From positions 62,001 through 126,000 of the forward strand of contig QYLO01000001.1 in assembly GCA_022766165.1 (NCBI GenBank): 64,000 nucleotides of DNA, in the 5' to 3' direction. Numbering within the stretch: position 1 is the first letter of the stretch; the number at the start of each line of letters is the position of its first letter. Below, piece after piece: positions 45,997-55,176 of this stretch. A program made the translations under genes and the position numbers. Origin of the DNA: Candidatus Electrothrix gigas. Lineage in GTDB: Bacteria > Desulfobacterota > Desulfobulbia > Desulfobulbales > Desulfobulbaceae. The notes beneath the pieces are model-generated. The model was not told where the DNA came from. It saw only the letters and a program-made list of their open reading frames with translations, and made no database searches.

Positions 45997-47016
45997 ATGA
46001 CCGCTGATTTGACAGCAAGGACAGTTGACTTTAAGGCCGGTGAACGAAATGTCTTTTTGCATCTCCTCACAGCCTGCAATCTTTCCTGTCAGCATTGCTA
46101 TATTAATCCCCCACAGCATGGCACAGAGACCTTGCCCCTTGCAACGGTCCTCCAATGGCTAGAGCTTTTTGCCCGACCTGAACAGCAAGGCAACTTGATT
46201 TTGCTTGGTGGCGAACCGACCCTGCATCCTGATGTAGGGCAAATTATCCGCACGGCAAAGTCTATGGGCTACAGTGTTACAGTCGATTCCAATGGCTATC
46301 TCTTTCATGACTTTTTAGAGCGAGTCTCCCCTGCGGAACTGGATTATCTGAGCTTCAGCCTAGACGGTCCTGATGCAACAGTGAATGATCCTCTGCGAGG
46401 GGAGGGTGTTTTTGCCGTTTGCACAGAGAATTTACGTCAGGCTGTTCAGCTTGGCTTTCGTACCAGTCTTATTTATACTGTCTCTGCACGAAATATTGAC
46501 CAGCTACATAGGATGCCTGCCCTGTTAAACGATTTGGGTGTACAACGCTTTTTTATTCAGGTTATTGGTCTGCGGGGAAAATCAGCTCGTACTGTATCGG
46601 TTGAAGAACAGTGGCAGGTTGAGCCAGCACATTGGCTGCAAGTGGTTCCCCAGGTCGCACAAGAGGCGGCCCGAGCCGGTATCCATGTCACCTATCCCAA
46701 GGTGTTTCTTGAGCCAGACGAGTCCTTTGCCTGTGCTGGTCAAGTTGCTGAGAATTATTTTATTTTTCCCAATGGCAGGGTCTATCAATGTCCGCTCTGC
46801 GAGGATTACCCGCTGCATCATCTCTGTATTGAGGAGAATCAGTTGGTGAAGCGGAACGGGTTATTTGAGGATCGTTTTTTTGCCCTGGATATTGCCGAGG
46901 GCTGCGTGATGAACAAGCTCTTGCAGCCTGATACGCTTGAATACACGGCTGAGGGAAAGCCCAAGCATCGCATTTCCTGCTGTATGCTGAAACAGGAGAT
47001 CCTGCCTCAAATATAG
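45997..47016 (+). CDS. radical SAM protein with SPASM-like C-terminal Cys region
   Basis: A 339-residue radical SAM enzyme. The CxxxCxxC cluster is at residues 27-34 (ACNLSCQHCY). LILLGGEPTLHPD (GGE motif) binds the SAM amino group, and DYLSFSLDGPD follows, typical of the SPASM-type radical SAM subclass. Near the C-terminus are CAGQ, VYQCPLCEDYPLH, a Cys in AEGCVMN, and SCC, enough for an auxiliary iron-sulfur cluster. No ribosomal or peptide precursor was found next to it. A TPR-methyltransferase gene follows 4 bp after its stop, so the two probably act together on a shared or sequential target. Exact reaction unknown. Confidence 0.86.
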   Translation: MTADLTARTVDFKAGERNVFLHLLTACNLSCQHCYINPPQHGTETLPLATVLQWLELFARPEQQGNLILLGGEPTLHPDVGQIIRTAKSMGYSVTVDSNGYLFHDFLERVSPAELDYLSFSLDGPDATVNDPLRGEGVFAVCTENLRQAVQLGFRTSLIYTVSARNIDQLHRMPALLNDLGVQRFFIQVIGLRGKSARTVSVEEQWQVEPAHWLQVVPQVAQEAARAGIHVTYPKVFLEPDESFACAGQVAENYFIFPNGRVYQCPLCEDYPLHHLCIEENQLVKRNGLFEDRFFALDIAEGCVMNKLLQPDTLEYTAEGKPKHRISCCMLKQEILPQI

Positions 47017-47020
47017 CCTC

Positions 47021-48271
47021 ATGTCAGAAATGTCAAAGAATTCAGAAAAAGAACAAACCAGCACTGATGCTGAGTATATGCAGATGCTCTACAGTCAGGC
47101 TGTTGCGGCTCATGAAAACGGAGATGCTGCTTTGGCTGTAGAACGTTACGGAGAAATTCTTACCCATTTCCCAGATGCAGACGTGGTTCTCTATAATCAG
47201 GGATTAGCCCTGCTGGATCTCAAACGATTTGCCGAGGCCGTAGCGGTTTTTACCCAGGCTGCTACGTTTCGCCAGGATGATGCAGATACTTGGTATAACT
47301 TGGCCTTTGCCCTGAAAAAAGAGCAGCGATATACAGAGGCCATAACAACATATAGGCGAGCCTTATCTCTGCAACCTCATGATCTGGACACACTGTTTAA
47401 CCTTGCCAACTGTTGCCGGGAAAGTGGAGAGGATGAGGAGGCTGCAATGTACTATGCTCAGGTGCTGGAAATAGAACCAAATCATGTCTCGGCCCTGAAT
47501 AATTTTGCCTACCTCTGCCACCTGCGCCATGACTATGTTCAGGCAGAGCAGTTGTATGAGCGGTTGCTGCAGATTCAGCCTGAGCATCCCGGTACCCGGC
47601 ATATGCTGGCCGCTCTCACAGGGAAGGCCACTGGTACACCGGAGAATGCTTATGTACGTGATCTTTTTGATCAGTACAGTGACACTTTTGAGCAGAGTCT
47701 TGTGGGCAAGCTGGGATATCGTGTTCCTGAGCTGCTCTTTGACCTTGTCCTGCGTACCCAGGCAGCGCAGAAGGCAGAGGGAGAACAGTTCTCTACCCAT
47801 TGTCTGGATCTCGGTTGCGGCACAGGGCTTGTTGGGAAGTTGTTCAGCAATGGTTGTCAGCAGTTGAGTGGTGTGGATCTTTCCGAAAAGATGATCAGCC
47901 GGGCTGCTGATAAGGGGATTTATGATCGGCTTGTTGCCGATGATGTGGTTCATTATCTTTGTGAAGATGAACACCAGTATGATTTGCTGGTTGCTGCTGA
48001 CCTGTTCACCTATCTCGCTGATCTGGAGCCGTTGCTCCTTGCAGCGTTTCAGCGCACTACACCGGGTGGTCTTTTTGTTTTTTCCACTGAGCATGGGGAG
48101 AAAGACAACTGGCAGGTCCGCCAAACCGGTCGCTTTGCTCATAAATCTGAGTATGTGGTTGGGGTTGCGCAGCGTTGCGGCTGGCAGCTTGTCACCTCTC
48201 AAGAGGCAAACTTACGCCGAGAAGCAGATACCTGGGTGCGGGGAGATCTGTTTGTTTTGGTGAAAAAGTAG
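47021..48271 (+). CDS. TPR protein fused to a class I SAM-dependent methyltransferase
   Basis: A 416-residue protein. The N-terminal half (~20-190) holds about five TPR units (DADTWYNLAFALKKEQRYTE, DLDTLFNLANCCRESGEDEE, HVSALNNFAYLCHLRHDYVQ). The C-terminal half is a Rossmann methyltransferase with motif I LDLGCGTGLVGKLF near 263, the acidic residue in SGVDLSEKMI, and DLLVAADLFTYLADLEPLL. The join segment YVRDLFDQYSDTFEQSLV is common in this TPR-methyltransferase family. It starts 4 bp after the radical SAM stop. The target is likely a protein or small molecule held by the TPRs, and is not known. Confidence 0.88.
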   Translation: MSEMSKNSEKEQTSTDAEYMQMLYSQAVAAHENGDAALAVERYGEILTHFPDADVVLYNQGLALLDLKRFAEAVAVFTQAATFRQDDADTWYNLAFALKKEQRYTEAITTYRRALSLQPHDLDTLFNLANCCRESGEDEEAAMYYAQVLEIEPNHVSALNNFAYLCHLRHDYVQAEQLYERLLQIQPEHPGTRHMLAALTGKATGTPENAYVRDLFDQYSDTFEQSLVGKLGYRVPELLFDLVLRTQAAQKAEGEQFSTHCLDLGCGTGLVGKLFSNGCQQLSGVDLSEKMISRAADKGIYDRLVADDVVHYLCEDEHQYDLLVAADLFTYLADLEPLLLAAFQRTTPGGLFVFSTEHGEKDNWQVRQTGRFAHKSEYVVGVAQRCGWQLVTSQEANLRREADTWVRGDLFVLVKK

Positions 48272-48316
48272 CAGGTCTCCAAGGAACACCACCGAAAAGC
48301 AAGAGAGAGTGTATAC

Positions 48317-48484
48317 ATGTCATTCAGCCAATTTAAAAACGTTGCGGATGTTCAGAAGGCATATAAGATTAGATATGCTGAGGGTTCATTTATATCAGCA
48401 ATGAAGGTGACGGTTCCTCGGGTGCTGATAGAAGAGTTTGCGTTTAATAAAGAAAAGATGTATCCTCTCCAAATGTCAGGGTAG
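48317..48484 (+). pseudogene. truncated 55-codon fragment of an uncharacterised protein
   Basis: An ORF of 55 codons reading MSFSQFKNVADVQKAYKIRYAEG at the start (stop TAG at 48482-48484). It resembles the N-terminus of a longer uncharacterised bacterial family that begins with the same pattern (V-QKAY-I-Y). A premature stop and no matching continuation suggest a remnant. The 249 bp that follow contain no supported gene. Confidence 0.45.
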
Positions 48485-48733
48485 ATTCCGTTAATAAAAA
48501 AACTCATAATCGGAAACTGGGTAAGTTGCGCCCTCAAGCTCTGGCGGACTTTTTTACCTAGCCATCAATCATGGAGAAACGTTCTGGATTACGAGAGCGT
48601 AAGCCAGTTTCTGAATGCGCATGATTCAGCAGGTTCCTGCGCCTCGCTGACTCTTATCCTTTCTTTTATTTTATTTGCTTTTCTTGAACAGAACAGGTAA
48701 CGTTTATTTCTCACTAAAAAAAGGAGGTAAACT

Positions 48734-48997
48734 ATGAAGCTGGTCATTTTATTTATTTTGATACTATCAAACTTTTCGCAGGCTTATGCTGCTATAAAAC
48801 CCTGCGAAGAACTGAAGGCTGAGATTGCTGTAAAACTAGATGCTAAGGGAGTAAAATCATACGAGCTGATCGTTGTCACAAACAAGAAGAAAGAACTTGA
48901 TACAGCGGAGGTTCGTGGTGAGATTGTTGGGAGCTGTGACGGGGGATTAAAGAAAATTATCTATACCAAAAAAGGTTCTTCTGCTTCAACACATTGA
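48734..48997 (+). CDS. small exported DUF1161-like protein
   Basis: An 87-residue protein with a signal peptide (MKLVILFILILSNFSQAYA) and a short mature domain CEELKAEIAVKLDAKGVKSYELIVV ... VGSCDGGLKKIIYTK, matching the DUF1161 pattern with two Cys that could form a disulfide (the sequence here is split into two parts). AAGGAGG stands 6 nt before the ATG. Function unknown; a terminator follows. Located at the edge of a degraded region. Confidence 0.8.
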   Translation: MKLVILFILILSNFSQAYAAIKPCEELKAEIAVKLDAKGVKSYELIVVTNKKKELDTAEVRGEIVGSCDGGLKKIIYTKKGSSASTH

Positions 48998-49034
48998 TAT
49001 GTAGCTGATATGTAGCACGGAGAACAACAAGAAC

Positions 49035-49071
49035 AGGCGGGATGCAGTATACCGTACCCCGCCTCTTTTTT
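49035..49071 (+). terminator. intrinsic terminator after the DUF1161-like gene
   Basis: GC-rich stem AGGCGGG / CCCGCCT around a 16-nt loop, followed by a run of six T. It lies 38 bp after the stop of the small gene. Confidence 0.85.
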
Positions 49072-49263
49072 GAGTTTTGAGAATTTCTAGGGCTGAACTG
49101 TCTCAAGTTCCCCTGATTTCTCCGCACCCCCACTACTGCCTACATTTTTTCAAGCTCCTGAACAAAGGCAACCATGAATTCATCCACCATACCCGGATGC
49201 TTGCCGGTAATACAGATATAGTAAACGACCCACCAAAACCCCATATTTTTTGGACAGTTCAAT

Positions 49264-49822
49264 TTACCGTGGATCTTCACCGACCTCAATAACCATCAAC
49301 TTTCCTGACGGTAATCTGGTTGCCAGGTATGTCAACTTACGGCATAGTTGTTCTTGAGCAAAACGCCGACTGGGTTGCTCAAGTGGTTCAAGCCGTACAC
49401 GCACCTCGTGCTTGTCACTACGTATCCAGCCATGACATTGTGTGATGGCATAAAACAGATCGACTATTTCATTTTCCAAATTCCAATGAGGTCGAAGCCA
49501 GTCAACCATGTCTTTGCGGGCGTTCCACACGCTGGAAGTTATAAGGTCAAAGAGTTTTTTGCCCTCGTTATCAACACGTTTAAATTTTTGATAATTTTCA
49601 ATATCTGAGGTTTCAACTCGTTCAGGTTCCTGTTTCGCCTCATCTTGAGTTTGATCAAGAACAAGTTCGTGTTCGGCAATCTGTTCGCCTTCCTTGAGCT
49701 AAAATTGTGCATCAAGATAAAAATTCGCAAGTTGCTGCACCTGATTTGTCCACCAATCCTGATGCTCAAAGCGTAAAGAGTCACCCTTAACACTAAAAAT
49801 ATTCAATAATATTATGATGTTT
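49264..49822 (-). pseudogene. decayed transposase-like gene, C-terminal part (split by the IS element)
   Basis: On the minus strand one frame runs from the IS junction to TAA at 49264 with a single internal TAG. It reads FSVKGDSLRFEHQDWWTNQVQQ, stop, LKEGEQIAEHELVLDQ and on to LPSGKLMVIEVGEDPR. A further short open fragment in another frame lies just downstream (LEKM end, around 49150-49240). The N-terminal part is on the far side of the IS (51573-51905). The pieces do not add up to a full protein, since a DDE core is absent. The gene was probably already broken before the IS arrived. Transposase identity is likely but not certain. Confidence 0.55.
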
Positions 49823-51572
49823 CCCACATTCCGCATCTTGACACGCCAAAAAAATATTTATAACTTAGTGCCGTAGCCAATATATTTAACAAATCATTCG
49901 GGCAGCATATATGAAAAATAACACGTCGATTTTACCACAGAAATCATCAGGAAAACTCCTCAATCACTTGGGCTTGGTTGCAGGTATGTATGACGAACTC
50001 GGACTTGGGGAATTGATCGACAGCCTGATTCCTCAAGACGAGGAGCAGCGCATTGTCTCAATTGGTCAGGCAGTGAAGGCAATGGTTGTTAACGGGTTGG
50101 GCTTTGCAAATCGGGCACTCTATCTGACACCGCATTTTTTTCAGGATAAACCGGTAGATCGACTCATCGGAGAAGGCATTGAAGCTCATCACTTGAACGA
50201 TACTACGTTGGGCCGGGCTTTGGATGATATTTATGATTATAATCCCGAAGTGTTATATCGTAACCTTGCATCCAGAGCTGTTGGTCGTCTTGGGCTGCTA
50301 ACACGTTTTGCTCACTTGGATTCAACAAGTTTTCATACAGATGGTCGCTATCCAGATAATGGATCAGAAGAGGAAGAAGGTGTTGTTCAAATCACAAAAG
50401 GCTACAGCCGTGACCATCGTCCAGATTTGAACCAGGTCGTGTTGCAGCTCATTTGCGAACGACAGGCTGGCATCCCGCTTCTGATGAAGTCGTTAAGTGG
50501 TAACAGTAGCGACAAAACAGATTTTCGGAAAACAGTGCAAGCGCATATTGATCAGATGAAAAACGATTTTAGCATGGAATATCTGGTTGCGGACAGTGCG
50601 CTCTATACAGCGGAAACATTAAGGGAACTGAGTAAAATTTTGTGGATTTCCCGTGTTCCCGAGATATTGAGCCTGTCTCAGGAAATCATCCATGCAGTAG
50701 CTCCAGATTTGATGAAGGACCCAGAAAGAGCAGCATTTAGCAGTCTTGGGACAGAGTATGGCGATGTCAGGCAGCGTTGGTTGGTTGTCTATTCTCCTGA
50801 AGCATATCAACGAGGTATCAAGAGCGTGAATAAAAAATGCCTGAAACTGAGCACAAAAGAATCCAAGCAATTCGAAAAGTTATGTAAACAGGATTTTGCC
50901 TGCGAGGCCGATGCGTTGAAGGTACTGTCCCGTTTTGAAAGCAGGCTGAAAATGCTCTCAATCCATGACGCTCAAGTTGTTGCGTTACCTCGCCATAAGG
51001 GAAAAGGGCGACCAGCCAAGGGCAAAAAGCCAGATTTTTATGTTTATCGCATTGAAGGCAACTCAGCTATCTTACTTCAGGAGAGAATCCGATTATTGGA
51101 GAGAAAAAGCTGTTTTATTCTTGCGACTAATCAGTTGGACTGTGAGGAGTTATCTGACACGGAACTCCTTGAAGTGTACAAAGATCAGCAAAAAGTTGAA
51201 CGCGGTTTTCGTTTCCTCAAAGATCCTATGTTCATGGCTTCAACGCTTTTTTTGAAATCCCCAAAACGTATCATGGCTCTGATGATGGTTATGACGCTTT
51301 GCCTCTTGGTGTACGCCGCACTGGAACACCGTATCAGAAAAGCACTTGATATAAATAATGAAACTTTTCCAAACCAGAAAGGGAAACCTGTCTCTAACCC
51401 TACTGCTCGTTGGATTTTTCAATTTTTTTCAGGAATTTACCTCTTGATTATCGGGAGTACACAACAAGTAGTCTTGAATTTAAATGAGCATCATATGCGC
51501 CTGCTCAAGCTTTTGGGTAGGAGATATGAAAAATTATATTCTGGAAATGGGTAGGAGGGTGCGGAATGTGGG
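49823..51572 (+). mobile_element. complete IS1634-family insertion sequence (1,750 bp)
   Basis: Perfect 13-bp terminal inverted repeats CCCACATTCCGCA (49823-49835) and TGCGGAATGTGGG (51560-51572) enclose one intact transposase gene. The 6-bp sequence ATGTTT stands directly outside both ends (49817-49822 and 51573-51578), which is the target-site duplication. The intact ends, intact gene and exact duplication point to a recent insertion. Confidence 0.95.
49911..51554 (+). CDS. IS1634-family DDE transposase
   Basis: An intact 547-residue transposase. The N-terminal DUF4277-like part includes LVAGMYDELGLGELID and LNDTTLGRALDDIYDYNP. The DDE catalytic residues are visible as Asp in AHLDSTSFHTDGR, Asp in YLVADSALYTAETL and Glu in QQKVERGFRFLKDPMF. 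The Y-(2)-R-(3)-E-like region and C-terminal helix bundle are typical. It fills nearly the whole element between the inverted repeats. No frameshift or stop is present, so it should be functional. Confidence 0.95.
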   Translation: MKNNTSILPQKSSGKLLNHLGLVAGMYDELGLGELIDSLIPQDEEQRIVSIGQAVKAMVVNGLGFANRALYLTPHFFQDKPVDRLIGEGIEAHHLNDTTLGRALDDIYDYNPEVLYRNLASRAVGRLGLLTRFAHLDSTSFHTDGRYPDNGSEEEEGVVQITKGYSRDHRPDLNQVVLQLICERQAGIPLLMKSLSGNSSDKTDFRKTVQAHIDQMKNDFSMEYLVADSALYTAETLRELSKILWISRVPEILSLSQEIIHAVAPDLMKDPERAAFSSLGTEYGDVRQRWLVVYSPEAYQRGIKSVNKKCLKLSTKESKQFEKLCKQDFACEADALKVLSRFESRLKMLSIHDAQVVALPRHKGKGRPAKGKKPDFYVYRIEGNSAILLQERIRLLERKSCFILATNQLDCEELSDTELLEVYKDQQKVERGFRFLKDPMFMASTLFLKSPKRIMALMMVMTLCLLVYAALEHRIRKALDINNETFPNQKGKPVSNPTARWIFQFFSGIYLLIIGSTQQVVLNLNEHHMRLLKLLGRRYEKLYSGNG

Positions 51573-51905
51573 ATGTTTTCAGATATGTCATATTTCTGCT
51601 CCTCTCATGGCATTAACACTATTTTCAAGTACCTTTTTTAAATTTTCGGCAGCTTGTTTTACCATAAATTTCATAAGCATAGTTTTAACGCTGTAAATAC
51701 TGGATGTTTTCAAATAGCTGTAAAGTTTATTGCTATTAATCCCCAAATAATCAGCAATTTCTTTGGGGTTGTAAAACCCAAAAAAATGGGCGAGTGCCAG
51801 AAAAATAAGCGTCTGGAAAGCCTCTATACTGTTTAGGCGAAAATCTTTACTGAATACAAAGAAAAACCAACCAAGTTCGTTCTGCAACATAACTGTTTCC
51901 TCCAA
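51573..51905 (-). pseudogene. decayed transposase-like gene, N-terminal part
   Basis: A 105-codon frame from ATG 51905 that stops just before the IS junction. It has EAFQTLIFLALAHFFGFYNPKEI, ADYLGINSNKLYSYLK and VKTMLMKFMVKQAAENL, typical of the N-terminal helix-turn-helix region of IS4-like transposases. Its continuation would be the fragment at 49264-49822. The join is out of frame even with the IS removed, so the gene had decayed before. Cellular role none. Confidence 0.55.
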
Positions 51906-52219
51906 GATTCTGATTAAAAAGCATTTTCATAGAGTATAACACGGTTAGATATAAAAAACAGCCCATTGAAGGTCAGGAGAAATTACCAGGTATTTTTGAG
52001 GCAATCAGAGACGACTTAAACGGCAACCCTTTTATTTCCCAACTATTCTCGACGCTGCAACATAAAAAAAGGTTTTCATCACTTCTGAAAGCGGCCTTTT
52101 CTATATTCTCTAATTTTTTCTTGCCTTCTTCAGTTCTTCCCCTATATACTTTAGCTTATTCTTTATATTCTTTATCAAACCGGATGGCACCTTGAAATCA
52201 ACAGAACAGGAACTCTTCT
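51906..52219. other. non-coding region upstream of the CHAD gene
   Basis: About 310 bp with no supported gene. It is AT-rich with TTCTTTATATTC-type repeats near 52135-52175. It likely holds the promoter of the CHAD-domain gene; AGGAAC lies before its ATG. The upstream half may be further transposon debris. Confidence 0.3.
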
Positions 52220-53818
52220 ATGAAACCTCTTGCACAGCTTTCCAGACAACTCCCAGACCCTGCTACTCTTGAGGAACTGGCAAACAAACTGAAACAAAAA
52301 TATACTGTTCAGGATACTCCTACACAAACCACAAATCTCAACTTTTACGATAGCTTTGATTGGCGTCTTTACTCCAAGGATATCCTCTGCTTTGAGCAAC
52401 ACAACAGACTGTATCTGACAGATCTGATTGGTTGCGAGCTGACTCCTTCTCTGCCTCTTGCTGGCAAGAAGATAAGATTTCACCAAGAACTCCCTGTGTC
52501 AGCATTGCAAGAGAAGATTAAACCTCTTTTGGAGATGCGAGCCTTGCTCCTACAAAGCAGTTTTTCTCAAACTACATGGCAACTTCGTATTTTAAATAAG
52601 GATGAAAAAACCGTTGTCATGATAACCTGTTCTGAACGATATGAAGCAGGTCAACAGGATAAGCAGAATGAGCAACAGGATGAGCAGCCGATCTGCTCTG
52701 TTCGATTGCAGGAGGTGCGTGGCTATGAAAAATGGTTTCAACGAGTGGAACAGGATCTGCAAGAGTTTGGCATCCCCATGCCCTGTACCAAAGAACAGGA
52801 GCTAAAAATTGCGCTGGCAGGCAAGGGACGTACTCCCAAGGACTACACCTCAAAGTTCTCTGTTATGCTCAAGCCAGAGATGGATGGACTAACAGCGACA
52901 AAGGCTATATATCGTGATCTCTTGACCACTATGCAGGCAAATGAACAGGGTATTCTGGATGATTTGGACAGCGAATTTCTGCATGATTTTCGGGTAGCTA
53001 TCCGACGAACCCGCTCCGGTCTGAGCATGTTAAAAAAGGTGATGGAACCAGACATCACGGCTCGTTTTGCACAGGATTTTCGTCATCTCGGTAAGATCAC
53101 TGGGCCAGTACGGGATCTTGATGTGTATCTGCTCATGGAAGAGGATTACAAGGCCCGCCTGCCTGAGCATCTGCAAAAGGGACTTCGCTATTTTTTTGAT
53201 GATTTGGCAGCACAGCGAACAGAGGAACAGGCAAAACTGGTCAAAGCTCTGCGCTCTTCAGAGTATACAACCATCATCAATGACTGGGAAGAATATCTCA
53301 AAAAAGAGAATAATACAGAGGATACTGAGGGCGCTGAAAAGGCTACACAGCCTACAGAAAAGCCTCCAAAGGCTGCCAAGCGTATTGACAAGATAGCAAA
53401 CACCATTATCCAGAAACGCTTTCAACGGGTTCTCAGAGATGGCCAGGCCATTACTCCTGACTCACCAGATGAGAGTCTGCATCGTCTCCGCATTCAGGGA
53501 AAAAAGTTGCGCTACAGCCTAGAATTTTTCAGCTCCCTCTATCCTTCCAAGGAGATGAAGTATCTTATCAAACAGCTAAAGAATCTGCAAAATAATCTTG
53601 GGCTGTTCAATGACCTCTCTGTGCAACAGGACATGCTAAACGCCTATCTTGACGAACTCAAGCCGAATTCTACTAAGTCCCAACAAATAAGTGCTGCTAT
53701 TGGTGGCTTACTGACCAATCTCTATCATGAACAGCAACAGGTTCGCTGTGAATTTGAAGAAACGTTTCGCTGCTTTTCCTCGGGAGAAAACATCTCCTTG
53801 TATGAAAAAATTATATGA
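52220..53818 (+). CDS. CHAD-domain protein with degenerate CYTH-like N-terminus
   Basis: A 532-residue protein. Residues ~1-200 resemble the CYTH/triphosphate-tunnel fold in length and order (FYDSFDWRLY, FEQHNRLYLTDL) but lack the clear ExExK signature. Residues ~215-530 form a CHAD domain with FLHDFRVAIRRTRSGLSML, ITGPVRDLDVYL and LHRLRIQGKKLRYSLEFFSSLYP, whose conserved His/Arg/Lys face binds inorganic polyphosphate. An acidic/basic low-complexity insert (NTEDTEGAEKATQPTEKPPK) splits the domain. A ParA-like ATPase gene follows 100 bp downstream on the same strand. A link to polyphosphate granule handling or positioning is a reasonable inference. Confidence 0.85.
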   Translation: MKPLAQLSRQLPDPATLEELANKLKQKYTVQDTPTQTTNLNFYDSFDWRLYSKDILCFEQHNRLYLTDLIGCELTPSLPLAGKKIRFHQELPVSALQEKIKPLLEMRALLLQSSFSQTTWQLRILNKDEKTVVMITCSERYEAGQQDKQNEQQDEQPICSVRLQEVRGYEKWFQRVEQDLQEFGIPMPCTKEQELKIALAGKGRTPKDYTSKFSVMLKPEMDGLTATKAIYRDLLTTMQANEQGILDDLDSEFLHDFRVAIRRTRSGLSMLKKVMEPDITARFAQDFRHLGKITGPVRDLDVYLLMEEDYKARLPEHLQKGLRYFFDDLAAQRTEEQAKLVKALRSSEYTTIINDWEEYLKKENNTEDTEGAEKATQPTEKPPKAAKRIDKIANTIIQKRFQRVLRDGQAITPDSPDESLHRLRIQGKKLRYSLEFFSSLYPSKEMKYLIKQLKNLQNNLGLFNDLSVQQDMLNAYLDELKPNSTKSQQISAAIGGLLTNLYHEQQQVRCEFEETFRCFSSGENISLYEKII

Positions 53819-53917
53819 ACGTATCAACTTGTATTTTTTGCGGTCTTTTCAGTTATTGACATCAGAGGACATCTTGGTTCAATAACCTCTTCCTTTCCCC
53901 ATTTCTGAGGAATTATC

Positions 53918-54667
53918 ATGGCAATCATTGCTATTTATAATATCAAAGGCGGTGTTGGCAAAACCGCTACATCGGTTAATCTCTCCTATATGTCGGCTGC
54001 AACAGGCAACAACACCTTGCTCTGTGATCTTGATCCCCAGGGATCGTCGAGTTATTACTTCCGGGTCAAATCGAAAAAAAAGTTCACAGCCGAGCTTTTT
54101 CTTGAGGGAGGCAACAGTTTGGAACGAAGTATTCGTGGGACGGATTATGAAAAATTAGATATCCTGCCAGCGGATTTTTCCTATCGTAATCTGGATATAA
54201 CCCTTAACCACATGAAAAAATCAAAAAAACGGCTGAAACAGATTGTTGATCCCTTAAAAAAGGACTATGAACATATCTTTCTTGATTGCCCGCCTAATAT
54301 CACCCTGCTTTCAGAAAATATTTTTTACGCAGCAGATATGGTACTGATTCCCTTTATTCCCACGACGCTCTCCAGGCTGTCCTTTGCCAAGCTCTTAGAT
54401 TTTTTCAAAGAAACTAATATCAAAAAAGAAAAACTCTTTGTTGTCTTTTCCATGGTTGAAAGTAGAAAGAATATTCATCGGGACACGATGCAGCGTTTTC
54501 AGGGCAGGAAACGGATTCTCAACACCTTTATTCCCTATGTGACAGATATTGAAAAGATGGGCATCTATCGCCAACCAGTTCCAGCCCATCAGCCTAATTC
54601 AAGAGCCGGGAAAATTTATGCCAATCTTTGGCAGGAAATTGAGGCCGAGCTGCTTGGACTGCAATAA
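53918..54667 (+). CDS. ParA/MinD-family ATPase
   Basis: A 249-residue P-loop ATPase. The deviant Walker A KGGVGKTA is at residues 10-17, Walker A' follows at LLCDLDPQGSSSYYF (~37-50), and Walker B at HIFLDCPPNITLLSE (~124). The C-terminal RAGKIYANLWQEIEAELL is as in ParA-type partition and positioning proteins. No ParB gene and no parS-like repeats are adjacent, so it is probably an orphan that positions some cellular cargo rather than a replicon. The CHAD-domain gene immediately upstream suggests polyphosphate-related cargo. ATTTCTGAGGAATT precedes the ATG. Confidence 0.9.
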   Translation: MAIIAIYNIKGGVGKTATSVNLSYMSAATGNNTLLCDLDPQGSSSYYFRVKSKKKFTAELFLEGGNSLERSIRGTDYEKLDILPADFSYRNLDITLNHMKKSKKRLKQIVDPLKKDYEHIFLDCPPNITLLSENIFYAADMVLIPFIPTTLSRLSFAKLLDFFKETNIKKEKLFVVFSMVESRKNIHRDTMQRFQGRKRILNTFIPYVTDIEKMGIYRQPVPAHQPNSRAGKIYANLWQEIEAELLGLQ

Positions 54668-54681
54668 GAGCATGATTATAT

Positions 54682-54713
54682 CCATCAGGGTGATCTTATA
54701 ATTGCCCTGATGG
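54682..54713 (+). terminator. hairpin terminator after the ParA-like gene
   Basis: A 9-bp perfect stem CCATCAGGG / CCCTGATGG with a 14-nt loop, 15 bp after the ParA stop. The T tract behind it is interrupted (TTTCCCTTCTC), so termination may be partial. Confidence 0.65.
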
Positions 54714-55176
54714 TTTCCCTTCTCGCCTTCTTCTTGATATTTCTCCCTATTTTACCCCTGATCCGGCATTGGTGGTGATTGCGCATCCGTGATGCACGAC
54801 GGTCATTTCCGAACCTGACCATACCGCATCCGAAGTCTTTGCCGTCCAGATGGGACAGAAACAACTTGACAAGCTCTGCGGGGGGTAGGTTAATTCTTGT
54901 AATTAAGGAGATCGTTTCTGCCCAATGCAACACCCATAAAAGGACATCAAATCAAATAAAAATAAATCGGTTTCCTTTTTTGTTTTCCAAAAAACTCTTT
55001 GAAAAAAAGGGAAAAGATACATATAATATAATATTTATAAAATTATTTTCCTCCTTCGTGGTGAAGGGTGGGGATACATATTCTTTTTTATATTGTGCAA
55101 TCAACACAATCTTATAATTTTCCGTCGTCAGATGGTAACCTAATAGTAACTAATGGTAACTAATATACAGAACTCT
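54714..55176. other. non-coding region upstream of glgB
   Basis: No supported gene. The first half is moderately GC-rich and may be debris of an older gene on either strand. The second half is strongly AT-rich. Just before glgB are near-tandem TAACTAATGGTAACTAAT repeats (55135-55160), similar to those near 36800. No clear Shine-Dalgarno sequence for glgB was seen. Confidence 0.35.

Noticed and set aside
53918-54667. Plasmid partition locus
   Set aside because: No ParB, replication gene or parS-like repeats accompany the ParA-like gene, and the surroundings are chromosomal housekeeping genes.
54685-54933. 82-aa minus-strand frame between the ParA-like gene and glgB
   Set aside because: It starts with GTG without a ribosome site, overlaps the terminator hairpin and has no recognisable domain; possibly debris.
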